A stretch of DNA of 64,000 nt from Merluccius polli (lineage: Eukaryota; Chordata; Actinopteri; Gadiformes; Merlucciidae). The stretch covers positions 27,501-91,500 of the forward strand of contig JAOPHQ010001991.1 in assembly GCA_030340625.1 (NCBI GenBank), given 5' to 3'. The notes beneath the pieces were generated by a model. That model was not told the DNA's origin. It saw only the letters and a program-made list of their open reading frames with translations, and did no database searches. Positions 50,929 through 63,200 of the stretch are shown here, piece by piece. The position numbers were made by a program, and so were the translations under genes. Within the stretch, counting starts at the first letter, position 1. Each line of letters starts with the position of its first letter.

Positions 50929-51295
50929 GCAGTGGCAGCGGTGAAGTCAGAGGGCCCATTAGAGCCCATAGGCAAAGTGAAGTCGTTCCTTCCGAGAAGG
51001 ACCAGACACCGGGGTGAGTGTGGCTGGCCTCCTCTCTGTCTGTGTTAATCACTTTAAACCCAGTAACACACCATCAGGCAAGTATTCGGCCACAGAGAGT
51101 ACACGTCTCTGTGACATACTGTAAATATTTTAGCAACGCCCGGGATACCAAAACCCTGCAAGGCTCGTACATGACAGAACGTTTTTTTAAACGTACAGAA
51201 ATAACACGATTTTAGGGAACTGATTCTGAGTCTGCAGTTCGCCGACATATCTCCAATTGCACAACCCAAGAGGAACGTGACCTTTTTCCCTGCCT

Positions 51296-51823
51296 GGTGC
51301 AGAGAAACAGATATTGAAGATTGAAGATTTGTTTGTCATACTTTATGTATCATAATCTGTGCGGCGCCGGGAAATAACCAATAGTCCAATAGCTTCCCTT
51401 CTTGTTTGTGCAATAAATAAGTACAATACCCTCACATGCATTCACTTTAAACAATCAGTGTCTCTGCTCTGTACAGTCTCCCATAAACACACATTCTCTT
51501 ATAAGGTTTTAGATGTATATATTGCTCGCACTGATTTTTTATTTAACAGTCTTGTTTTTTTAGTTTACGGTTACGGTTGGTTTTTATTTTACTGTCACTG
51601 GTTTTTATTTAACTGTTATTTATACCCCGTCTATATAGTCTTAAATTTTAAAGTCTATAGTTTTAAAGTATTTTTTCTTTTGATGTTACTATTTGTATAG
51701 TATTCAAATGTTTTCTCTTCCCTTGCCATTTTTGGTCTGACTTGCCGTTTGGCAGCTGCTGTGACAAACACAATTTCCCTGCGGGGATTAATAAAGTATT
51801 TCTGATTCTGATTCTTATTCTGA
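51296..51823 (+). mobile_element. Non-LTR retroelement 3' end
   Basis: It ends CACAATTTCCCTGCGGGG, ATTAATAAAGTATT and then short TCTGAT tail repeats, a typical fish LINE/SINE terminus. The left limit is uncertain. No reverse transcriptase frame remains. Confidence 0.6.
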
Positions 51824-52065
51824 CATAAGCACATTATAATAGTTGATATTTCAAGTATAAATGTTTGCTTGGGTGTGGTGTCTGTGGTGGGAGTCAAATC
51901 ATTCCCAGGCATACAGTACATGTGCCTGCAGTTGTATTACTATTACCGTTGCGCTGCCATTTCCACCTGGTGGCAATAAGCCTTTATAGGAGACATGTGG
52001 CTGTTAACCGATCCATCCACCCCATCCATGACCAATAAAAGGCACCGAACCTTTAAGAAAACAAT

Positions 52066-52826
52066 GGGCCTCATTCACGAACCGTTCTTAAGAACAAATT
52101 TGTTCTTAAGTCCTACTTACGAAGATTTTACGAAGATTGTGGCATTCATGAATTTTTTTCTTATGCAGGATTTTTCTTAGGTAAGAACAAATCCTACGAA
52201 CAATCAGGAGTACTCTTAAGCACATTTCAGTGCCGATATGTTGGCATGGTTGTGTTGTCTTCTTTTTTTTTAAGTTGAATAAAATACATTACAGTGAAAT
52301 TTCTGTCATATTTATGTATTTATTTATTCATTTCATTTTTTTCATTTTTCATTTTAATTACATTAAATGTGCCAACGCTTTAACATGAATCAAGTACATT
52401 GGAAACCATGCCGTCAATTAGTGATCCCACCCTATTTATAGGTGGCATTTCTCCATCCACAGCCTACAAAACAATGGCATATATATTGCTGCTACAGGAG
52501 ATTGCAGATCGCGCCCTACGGAGGGAACGAATCTTTCAGGACCACGTAGATCTTTTTTCAGAGGCCCTGCACACGGCCCTGCAGTCCCTTTTATGGGCAT
52601 TAATGGGCGGTTACCTATGCTAATCTTATGTTAATTAGACTCACCTGGCACGCGCTCAGTTTACGAGGAGATGGCATTCATCAATCTAAGAACACAGCTG
52701 CCAACAATTCAGCGGCTTAAGAACACGATGATGAATCTGACGTCGGGTCTGCTTAGAAATCTTCTGAAGAAGGACTTAAGAAAGCATCTAAGAAGATTCT
52801 TAAGAAGATATTGGTGAATGAGGCCC
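52066..52826. mobile_element. PIF/Harbinger-type element, internally deleted
   Basis: The terminal inverted repeats begin GGGCCTCATTCAC, and inner TTCTTAAGAA blocks recur on both sides. AAT flanks each end (3-bp duplication), though the reading CAATG with one base less per end is equally exact. An internal ORF sits at 52399-52623. Confidence 0.75.
52399..52623 (+). pseudogene. Remnant of a Harbinger-type transposase N-terminus
   Basis: The 74-aa frame contains LLLQEIADRALRRERIFQDH, resembling the RRERVFRDR segment near the start of PIF/Harbinger transposases. The catalytic region is missing. The call rests on this motif plus its place inside the inverted-repeat element. Confidence 0.5.
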
Positions 52827-53511
52827 AATGTGTTTTTCGTTGTGCGAATGTTTCATCAAAGCAAAGCCGCTCAAACGGAGACATGCGAATATCGACGCGC
52901 TAACGACCCCCAATTGGAAATAATAATACGCTGTCGTCTGCGTGAATCACAGTAAAGACCTAGACCTGCCTTCTGCCATCTCATAACCTTGCGCCACCCT
53001 GCCTCATAAGGTCCTCCAGGAGGGACTTTTTGGCTGTGCGGAGGTAGTGGGGGGGGGGGGCGCAGATCAACGAGCCGCCGCTTCCAAACACAGGCTAGCT
53101 GTGGGGTTGGTGAGGCATGCGACGCCGCCTGGCTCTCCTTAAACAGTAGCGTCCTGATGGATCTGCGTGAGAGGGTGTAGGAGCGGGGGTTACTCAGGGC
53201 AGATTTACTGGGAGGGAGCTGCGCTGCGCTGCACTGTATATAAAACGCCAGTGAGGGCCGTGTATAGTTAAGTGCCATATATGCATGTATGGGGGAAAGC
53301 CGTGGTGGGCATGGGCACGCATGTGACCCCTGCATGCGATGAGCACAAATGAGTGGGCGTCGCGCTGGCGGTTTGTCGTTTCATACGGATGTGGCGTCCT
53401 CCTCACTGGTGTTGTGTGCTGACATGGCATTTGTGACAGCACACCACAAGTACACATACTGTATACACGCGCTTAGCCGTAGCCATAGCAGGAATCGTTT
53501 TATGCCTCGCG

Positions 53512-53543
<32 letters not shown>

Positions 53544-53559
53544 CTCCAGCCACCTCTCC

Positions 53560-53659
53560 GCTGAGCCAGTGTGTGGTGAGCGTTCTGGCGCATACTGGCT
53601 GCCATGCAGCACCCAAGTGGGTGCTACACACTGGTAGCGGATGAGGTATCATATCCCCC

Positions 53660-53708
<49 letters not shown>

Positions 53709-53751
53709 TGTAAAGCGCTTTGAGTATCTTGAAAAGCGCTATATAAATGCA

Positions 53752-53807
<56 letters not shown>

Positions 53808-53815
53808 TGTTCCAC
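53560..53815 (+). mobile_element. LINE-type 3' end with embedded (CA)n and (ATT)n tail
   Basis: TAAAGCGCTTTGAGTATCTT and AAAAGCGCTATATAAATGCA followed by (ATT)n at 53755-53805 is a common fish retroelement terminus. A (CA)n run at 53662-53705 lies inside it. Confidence 0.7.
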
Positions 53816-54477
53816 GAGCTATACCTTGAACTTGTACGCCTTTTCCCGTGTAAATGTCGAGGTGCTCAGAGACACTGGGTGCCATTAGAAGCCGATGGTA
53901 GGAAAAAGGCCCCATAATGGACGAGCACAGCAAGGTCCAGTTTCCATCTTGGGGCCCTAGAGGACCGCTTTCTTCCTGATCCACTTTCACTCTTAGACCA
54001 TTATCATGGGATAAGTGGAGCCAGTTCAATACTGGACATTACTGGGCGCCCCCCCGATAAGACACTTACAGAGAATCGAGAGGGGAGTGCTGTCATGAGG
54101 GATAATGCACACTATAGATCGCCTTCCCCGAATGTTTTGTCGAAAACACACGTGTGCATAGTTGGTTTTGTGAAAGACTTGCCGGTGCAATTATTCTGGC
54201 TCTATTATTATTCAACACATACTGACTGGTTAATGAATCCTTCATTATGTGTTGTTATTGGCACAAGACGACCAACAACAGATAATGTGTCCACCGCATC
54301 CATTCATCACATTCCATATTATATATTAAAACCAAACGTGTCTAGCGTGTTTGGTTCTGAGACTGCGTCGCGTAGTCTGAGACGCGTAGATAGGAAACTC
54401 AGAATTGTTTATCTGTGCTCAGACAGGTGATGACGATCTCGTCGTCTGGTGATGACCAACAAGGATGTGGCAAGGAG

Positions 54478-54512
<35 letters not shown>

Positions 54513-57500
54513 TACTACGGTAGACCTGTACACGATAGTACATGTTGTGAACGTTTCCGACACCTTCATCTGGTGACTAAATGTGCAGGTATTCAGCAAA
54601 GTCCTCCATTTAGGAATCAAACAACTCCTGCGGCGTATTAATGTATTACTCTGGACTTCGCCAAGAGGACGGTCTGTTTATTTTATTTCTAGGCTTCATG
54701 AGGCCAGGAATGTTTCCTCGTTCCTTTTCAGGTTTATCAAGCTGTCACGTCTTCAGGCAGGAGCATACAAACACGATGTTGTTACTGTGTATGTGGACAG
54801 GCAAGTCACTCAAACCTCAAACTTGCCAAGGCAGTTACAGAGTGAGGCTAGTTTGATGGTTTTCTTCCCGTTGAGCTTTCATTGCTCAATTTCAGTTGTG
54901 AAACTGACTGTGTACCTCGGTAAAGGAAAGAGGAAGGGTTATTGTCTGTATCTGTGGGTATTTTGTGCTGTTTTTTTTGTGCTGTATTTTGTGCTGTTGC
55001 AGTAAAAATCTATACTGTATGTGTATAGAAACCAAGGGTGGCATTTGAGTTTTCCTCATTATATCTTAACACCCCTTTAATAAAATGTGTCTGAAAGTAA
55101 TTCCTAAAAGGGCTTTTCTCTTCTGTCGATGGCGACGGCGCAGAGCCTGGCCCAGAAACCAGGACTGACGCCTTGTTTTTACCGTTTCATTACGGAGATA
55201 TTCTGCCTAAGAGAGACTCATTTGCGCGAGTGGGTGAAGCTTTCCGAAGGGGATTTTACTTTCTACAGTGGCCAGCCGACACGGTGTTGATTTGAAACCT
55301 TTGATTTGACACTTTTTTTTACAGTTCACTACTGCTGCCCAAGTTTGTGTTCAGCAATTACGCGCATCCCAGATCCCGCCTATACAGCAACATCGAGACA
55401 AATATTAAACAAAAGAAAGTGAAACGCCCGTTCACCTAGAGTTGAGCTTATCTGCAGATATATCTTTAGCTGCTTTCACTTCCTTTTGCTGGTGGTGTGT
55501 GTAAGCCCGTGTGTATAGTCGTGCATGTGTAGGAAAACCCGGACTCCTTCAAACGAGATGAGTAGCATATCAATTGCATGATCTGATGTCACCTCGTCAC
55601 TAATGGCAGAAAATCACTAAAATGGCTTTGAGAAGAAAATAAGATTAGAAACAGCGAAGAAGCGAAGCTGGATTAGGAGGAAACCAATGAAAATGAGTCA
55701 TTGATAAGAACGCAAATAATCGATTTAGAAATCTGTTTGGTTTCCTTGGGAAACAGTACACTTGGCTTTCAACACCCCTTAAGAGCTTCTGGGGGCTTTT
55801 GAGAAGTAAACCACTTGAGAGGTGAACAGCAGATATGTCGATTCTCATATATACCGACGGGCTTGACCGGCACAGTATCTGGCATTTAACTTCTATTCAT
55901 TTGAATGTACTTTTTACTTTTTTTTGTCAATTTATAATAACTAACATTTGACATTTCTACACCGTTCCACACCGCTTTATTTATTACTTATTACTTTTAT
56001 TGCTTTTGGTCTATTGTTCTAATATTATTGAGTGCATTTGGTTAACCCCAAATTCAGAAGAAAATATTATTATTATTCAATATTATCATTATGTCACACA
56101 GTTAGTGTCCATGAGATACAAGTAGATAAAAGCCCAGAAGAGGGTAAAGAACAATACCGCAATGAGAACAAATATCTAAAACAGAAAATGATCGCAAGTC
56201 AGGACATACAGGTTGCCAACATTGAGAAACATGCCACACTACTCATGTGCTCCACCAACCACCATGTACTGTTCACCCTTTATCGTCACCAACCATTTTG
56301 TTTTGTTTGTTTTCATGGAAAGAAGCATGCACTACAGTTTCACTAGCACTGTAATTAATAACCTGTCTGACTTGATCTACAACCACAGCCTTTATAATTA
56401 AAATACCCCTGTGGATGATTCTTCTAACTCTAATAATAACTCTAAATAATAAAACGTTGGATGTCATCTCCAATAAAAAAATGTGCATATGCAAATAACA
56501 TTGATCTGAACATTGATGCAGAGACCTTTGATCTTTTTTTTCAATCTCTTGAAATCTCTTCGTGTTGTGAGTGCGACTGAAAAATGTCTAAACAATACCA
56601 AACGATTTCCCCGCTATGTGAACTCATGAATCAGATCAATGGGTCTGGATCTGCTTGCTCAAGGCTAGCAGACAACAATGGTTGTATTGGCAGACAGAAA
56701 AATGTTCCCAACCACTGCGGCTTGTTGTTAAAGTCCCTGGTCACCCAAATCGATGATTGACTTCAATTTAGATTTGTTTTAGTGTAGTTGGCATCGACTG
56801 TGCGTAGTCAAAAGGATAAATGTCCAGTCAATCTGTAAATGCATATACAAAAGAAAAGCCTAAATCCGTAACTGGATGTTATTAAGGCGGGATATCTACA
56901 ATTAGGAGTGACCTCAGACCTAATTGACCAATGGCACTAATCATACGCCTGAACAACTACTTGTCCCGGTCCCACAGCAAACATAACTTAAAATCACACA
57001 GCTGGCTTAACAGATCCATCATCATAGGTAAACACGTGTCACTCATAAAAGTGTCACTCCTAAAACTAAAATAGACTTTGTTCATTTTGTTTTGTACATT
57101 GTGAAGCAATTAACACAACATGTTGATTTCCTTGTAGATTTTAGTAAGCCATTCATATTTGATTCTGACTGTGTCATACATGCCAGTACTAAGACGCTGT
57201 GTTTCAATATAGCGTCTACTTAGCAACACTTCAACATGACAGGGCAGAGGGAATACTTCCAACATAAACAGTGTCATTGTTTCATGCCCAGATGTACTTC
57301 TAGTTCAATTTCAGGACAGATAAATATACACAAAAAAAAAAGTTTGTCTAGGACAATTGGCGTCTATTGATTCAGTGTCCCAGTGGAAATTACCGCATAT
57401 AAGAAGATAACTGGATAGCTAAGAGGATTGTTTGCCATTCGGCCAGTGAGAGTGAAAGAGACATCTCAGATGACTTATTGGCCGCCACTGATTATCTGAG

Positions 57501-58481
57501 CCGTCCTATGTCTCAAATAGACCACACATATACGCTATGAATTATGACCAAGATACCATCCACTATGGTGCAGTCAACCATAAACACTCCTACTGACACT
57601 CACTTCACACGAAGTATTCTGAAGACCGAACTGAACACGCACGCAGTTGTCTTTTTAGGACTTGGAAACATCTGGCGCTGAGCCCAATACATCTGGGACT
57701 TTTTTTCCCCCTGACATTTCGACATCTTCAAGCACCATTTTCAAGCAATTTGTGGTTGAGATGCCACACCTCCTTGGAAAACGTACATGATTATGGGCAT
57801 AATTACATGATTACTTACATGAGCACTTGCATGATTGCACTTCTAATCTACCTACACAGAGTAAACAATGAAACTGGACCACAGTTTACATCAAAGTCGT
57901 CCCACTAATGTCTCACTCTCAGTACAGGCTTCAACTTCACTCTCTCTTAACCAAACTCTCTCACTCTCCACTCTCTCTTTACCTTGTTCCCTTGTAACCT
58001 ATGACCCCTGCTCTGCAACACATCTCACCGGCTGTGCTACCCTCTGGAAAACCATTCAATCAACATAATTAAGACATTCTCTGTCTAATGAGCATCTTTC
58101 CCATTGTTTCCTTTTAAATGTCGATGTTCTGAAGAGAAATTAACGATTTAGTACCACGTATTTAGTACATATATATAACGTATCATGTTTAGTTGCATTA
58201 AACGTAGCTAGAAGTTCAGTTTTCGTTATTTTCGTGTATTTTCTTGTCCACTGGGGGGCATTTTTGTGGATGCTGTCTTGAAGGGTTTTCACTCCATTTT
58301 TGTTATGCTGCCTTGTTCTTTTATTGGTGAAAAACGTGTGTGCATTGAAACATACGTTTGTGTTGTGAAAATTGAGTGTTTTTATAAATCTGTCTTGGGT
58401 TGACCGTAGTTTTGAATGGATATACATTTGAGAGATCGCTAGGTGGAGCTAACAGTAGCTACATGCTAGCGCTAATGCCGT

Positions 58482-58514
58482 TTGGGATTACCCAGGATGC
58501 CTGGGTAATCCCAA
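58482..58514. repeat. Perfect short palindrome, 15-bp arms, 3-nt loop
   Basis: TTGGGATTACCCAGG, then ATG, then CCTGGGTAATCCCAA. Confidence 0.95.
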
Positions 58515-59988
58515 TGGTTTAATGGTCGATTTATTAGGGTAATGTGGTATTTCTGATATTTCTATAGCGATTTGTTTTCCAACCTTGACCTCGGAGGATA
58601 GGTCCATAAGATGTGAATGGGCCGGGCGTGCGCTGGCGCCATGTGAACGATAAACCACTTCAGGAATAGCTGACGACTTTATGATTATCATTATATGATT
58701 ATATTTGTAGGTTGCATGATGTGCATGTGCATCGTTTATTTGACATTATACAACAGTTAGTTCCGACCGAGTCATTTGATTGGACAAGAGGCGTTCCATG
58801 GAGTATAACAGCCCTGGGACTTTTAACTATACACGTATCACTATTCCTATTTCACTGGTTGCACAATAAATAGCAACATACAAGAAGCTGGCCCGCATGG
58901 ACGCGTAGACCAAGTAGCACACTAGTGGGCAGGAAAATGTTGATGTGTTGCTTGGCGACAGTCTATTCCCAGTCCAGTTGAGGAACCATGTGTGTTGGTG
59001 GAGCCAAATAAAGGATTAACTAAAACAAAAACAAAAAACAAACCATCATCTGCTGTCGCTTATTACTGTCAACTAATAAATGTAGAACTGTTGTATAAAA
59101 GCAATATCACACAAGAGGAAGTGCTGTTATACTGAATATCAGCTGTGGTCGTAGGTAGGAGGCCGCAAAAACTACTACTCTGCAAATATTAACATTCGGG
59201 GCTTCAGGGCTAATGACGCTGCAGCAAGCAAGCATACATACTGTCAGGATATTGCAATCAACAATGTTGTAATATATTTTCAGAACTTTCTATTACAGTT
59301 AACACATGTACATTGTTATAGTTCGTTATTTAAACCAGATAATTAAATGGTGATATTTAAAGCAAAAATGATGTAGTCCATATCTTCATAAATAAATGTA
59401 CATCAAGTCGGCTATAGCACCACTACAGTTCAACAGTGAGACCATTATTTACCTTCACTGGCAAATAAATTAACTAACAAAAGAGAAGACGACTGAGGAG
59501 GACACACGCACTGAGCAGGACACACACACACACACTCACTCAATTAGCTGTCAATAATACAATGGAGAAAAGGGACATGAAAAGCTATGCGGTCAAAACA
59601 GACTAATTCTAATCCAATAATTAAATACAAACATCCAGTCCATCAACATAAGCTGTTGTTCCAGCGACATTGCATGTTATTGTAGCAACTACTGGCTTCA
59701 AACCGCCCTCAGAGGATTAGCTTCAGTGGTTCTCATAGTGGATTCCTATTCTGATGTATTGTTATGCAAAAGTCAAGCAACACATTTCTCAACACATCAC
59801 TTCAAACAGCTATTGATTCACTCATGTTGACTCAGGTCTCTAAGGTCTCTTTCTGTAAGGGGTCCAACTTGGTTTAGGCGTGGTGGGTGGGTATTTCCAG
59901 AGTTGGATCACGCATGGTTCCAATTATCCGAGGGAATTGTTTGTGTTTTTTGTCCCTGCCTGGAAGTGTTGTACAGGCGGAACGTGTT

Positions 59989-60474
59989 CGGATCATAGAC
60001 CAGGGTGCTTGGATCATAGACCAGGCAGTTTTTCCTTGCCCCCGTCGCCAAGTGCTTGCTCATGGTGGTACTGTTGGGTCTCTGTAAATGTTATTAGGAG
60101 TTCGGTCTAGACCTGCTCCATTTGAAAAGTGCCCTGAGATAACTTCTGTTATGAATTGGCGCTATACAAATAAAATTGAATTGAATTGAATTGAATTGGA
60201 TCATAGACCAGGGTGCTTGGATCATAGACCAGGATGTTCGGATCATAGACCACGGTGCTTGGATCATAGACCAGGATGTTCGGATCATAGACCAGGGTGC
60301 TTGGATCATAGACCAGGATGTTCGGATCATAGACCACGGTGCTTGGATCATAGACCAGGATGTTCGGATCATAGACCACGGTGCTTGGATCATAGACCAG
60401 GATGTTCGGATCATAGACCACGGTGCTTGGATCAGAGACCAGGATGTTCGGATCAGAGACCACGGTGCTTGGAA
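59989..60474. repeat. 21-bp minisatellite with 42-bp alternating units, split by a LINE tail
   Basis: Units GGATCATAGACCAGGGTGCTT or ...CACGGTGCTT alternate with ...CAGGATGTTC. Two copies lie at 59989-60028 and about 13 at 60197-60474. Confidence 0.92.
60029..60196 (+). mobile_element. LINE-type 3' end inside the 21-bp array
   Basis: Contains CGCCAAGTGCTTGCTCATGG and ATTGGCGCTATACAAATAAA, followed by a (TTGAA)n-like tail, a very common fish retroelement terminus. Confidence 0.75.
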
Positions 60475-60691
60475 TGACGGATGTGGGAAGACGGCATCTG
60501 TCTCTCGTGTTCGAAACATCATGCGTTGAGATTTCCATTCATGACACGAGGAAAATAAGTTCACTGACTCACACAAATTATGTCACCACCTGAACAAAAC
60601 AAAACACATTGTAACCACAAAAAAGTACCAGGCCCACTTTCACCCACTAAAACATGTAATTCACACTTATTTCCTCTCCACATATATATTA

Positions 60692-60740
60692 ATATATGCC
60701 ATTCAGTGGACGCTTTTATCCAAAAACATCTATATGTAAT
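60692..60740 (-). mobile_element. Short SINE/LINE tail fragment
   Basis: GCCATTCAGTGGACGCTTTT and ATCCAAAAACAT are the reverse complement of the tail seen in the SINE at 23345. Confidence 0.5.
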
Positions 60741-61484
60741 GTATGTGGCCCAGCCATGCACCATTATGTTAGCGAGTGAATATTTGAACAATAGAGAGTA
60801 AATAAATATAAATAAGTAAAAAGTTGTGAGTTGGCCAAAGAGAACTATTTAAGAAAAGCCTTAAGGGATTTTGCCATTGGTGGAAGTTAATAATTACTAA
60901 TAGTAGCAGCACTTCATATGTGACCCACCGCCCATTATGTGCAAACAATTTCCTCACAATCCAGTGTGGTAACATGGGAGTATCCACAATGATGAAACAA
61001 AACCAGGACTAGCCAGTATTGTTTCACATCAAGAGGTCAGACAGCATGTTTTACAATACGCCTAGAACAAATTTGATTTGTGTGTAGTTTATCATTTAAA
61101 CCACAAAATAATTGAAAAATGGCTTCAACTGTCGGTATTTTCATCAATGCTTATCCAAGTGTTTTCTTTCCCTATCTCGCTCTCTCATTCCTATCGCTAT
61201 CTCGCTCTTTCTATGTCTTAATTGCTCCACGTATGCTCTCTCCGGTCTCGTATCTCGTCGATATGGAAGAAGAACGTCAATATTTCATCTTAGGCCATCA
61301 CAATAACCCTTTGGGGTCTTTTTCCCCTCCAGGTGAATGCCGTGTTGAGAATCAATACAGAGTAGAAAATGCTGCGCGCGTGAGACACAACAAAACCGTT
61401 TAGACTGCTGTTAACTCATAGACAAAGCCACTACTGTAACTACCGCCAGCCACAGAGCTAAATGCTCTCATGTGTGTATGTTAA

Positions 61485-61517
<33 letters not shown>

Positions 61518-61747
61518 CATGTATCGTTTTTCTATCTTTATAAGCAAATGCGCGATATATGACAGGTGCATGCGGGGGGAACCATGCGGCGCCATTCAAA
61601 CAGGAAGTGCTGGGCGCTCGTCTCTACGGCTGGCGCAGTGCAGGACCGCCGAGCCTCCACCACCCCTGCCAACCTTCCCACTTCCTATTTCCATATTGCT
61701 TGTTGTGCTGGCACACAACCAAATCATGGTCATTGTTCGTGTGTCGC

Positions 61748-61748
<1 letters not shown>

Positions 61749-61793
<45 letters not shown>

Positions 61794-61908
61794 GATTACG
61801 TGAAGAGATTACCGTTCAGGCCTACACTTTACACTTCACTTTACCACACGGGGTTGATGTCTGGACGGCGTCAAAGAGGGAAGACTCACTGCTTCACCTC
61901 ACACATCG

Positions 61909-61979
<71 letters not shown>

Positions 61980-61980
61980 G
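61749..61980. repeat. (AAT)n and (ATC)n trinucleotide repeats
   Basis: (AAT)n at 61750-61793 and (ATC)n at 61906-61980, with 110 bp of unique sequence between. Confidence 0.95.
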
Positions 61981-62036
61981 TCGTGCTCTTCATCTCGAGT
62001 GCTGAGCAGTGGAAGGCTGTCGGTCGAGGCTCATGA

Positions 62037-62693
62037 GCAAGGGATAATCCACGACTAGGTGTGGTTATGGGAAAGAAAATGCACAAGGGGTGGGGCTAAG
62101 GGGTTTCACCTCCACCAAGTGCATTATTTTTCAATAACAGCCTACCTAGGAGTGAATTATCCCGCCTGTACCACGGCCACATGCGAATCATTAAAATATA
62201 CAGGTGTCGATTCATATTTCTGGCCGATTGTGTCTCGAAAACAAAAACTTTTAGTTCGCACGGTTTGTTGTGCTCTTTGACAACACAATTGGTGTTTAAA
62301 CGGGTGACTAATGCTTTGAATGCAATCAGTGAACATGAGATTCATATGGAAGGCAGATGTTGCCTCACTTCTCCGGTAAACAGAGCAGATCTTAGTAATG
62401 TGCGTTCAGCAACGGAAAAGCTTTCTAAACGTAGTGTGGGTCCCGTCAGCCAGACTACTTAATAGAATATGTAAGATTTGAAAAACAGAATAAATATGGC
62501 ACATTTACACATTTATACCATGGCCCGGAGGGGTGCTGATTAACTTAACTGCACGGCTATGACGTGATCGTAGCATAAGCAGTCTTATCACCGGTCTAAA
62601 TGAACGCGCTAAACAAAAGGTTAACAACTGTCAACTTGGACCGGCCATGGTATAAGCGGGATAATCCACTCTTCGTCATGAATTATCCCTTGC
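62037..62693. mobile_element. Palindromic element with GCAAGGGATAAT ends
   Basis: GCAAGGGATAATCCACGAC at 62037 is inverted at 62675-62693 (GTCATGAATTATCCCTTGC). A second inverted pair inside it is GAATTATCCCGCCTG (62152) against AAGCGGGATAATCC (62654). TTATACCATGGCCCGG (62514) and CCGGCCATGGTATAA (62641) form a third pair. No coding capacity was recognised and no target duplication is clear. Confidence 0.55.
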
Positions 62694-63147
62694 ATATGCT
62701 TCGTTAGCTCCAGCTTGTTGCAACTAAGGTATTTGCTGGAAAACATTTTTGCTAAATATGGACATATTGAGCAACTCCAACCGCAATCTTGCACATGTTG
62801 CGCATTAGTTTTGAACGTGGTGATCAGACTCTAGCCGTGCTGTTATCTGAAAATAATGCACGCCTATATCACCACTATTCTCTCTGGCCGTGGTATGAGG
62901 ATTCTCCCCGCCTGGAGCACCACCACAGGCACGATAACCCACACAAAAGGGCCTGGGCTCATTCATCAACATCCCCGCTCTGTAATACCCCGCCGGCGTC
63001 CAGTGACATTTTCCAAGCACCGCCACGGACAATAGAAGAGGCTGTGTGGTTGGGCTCATGGCCAACCACCACACCCTGCCGCTCGTTTTACACCCCGTTC
63101 TCCTGCCGCCTCCCGCCCAACTCCAGGTCACCACCACCCTGTCCTCC

Positions 63148-63152
<5 letters not shown>

Positions 63153-63193
<41 letters not shown>
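63153..63193. repeat. (TA)n, about 20 units
   Basis: Uninterrupted TA dinucleotides. Confidence 0.97.
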
Positions 63194-63200
<7 letters not shown>

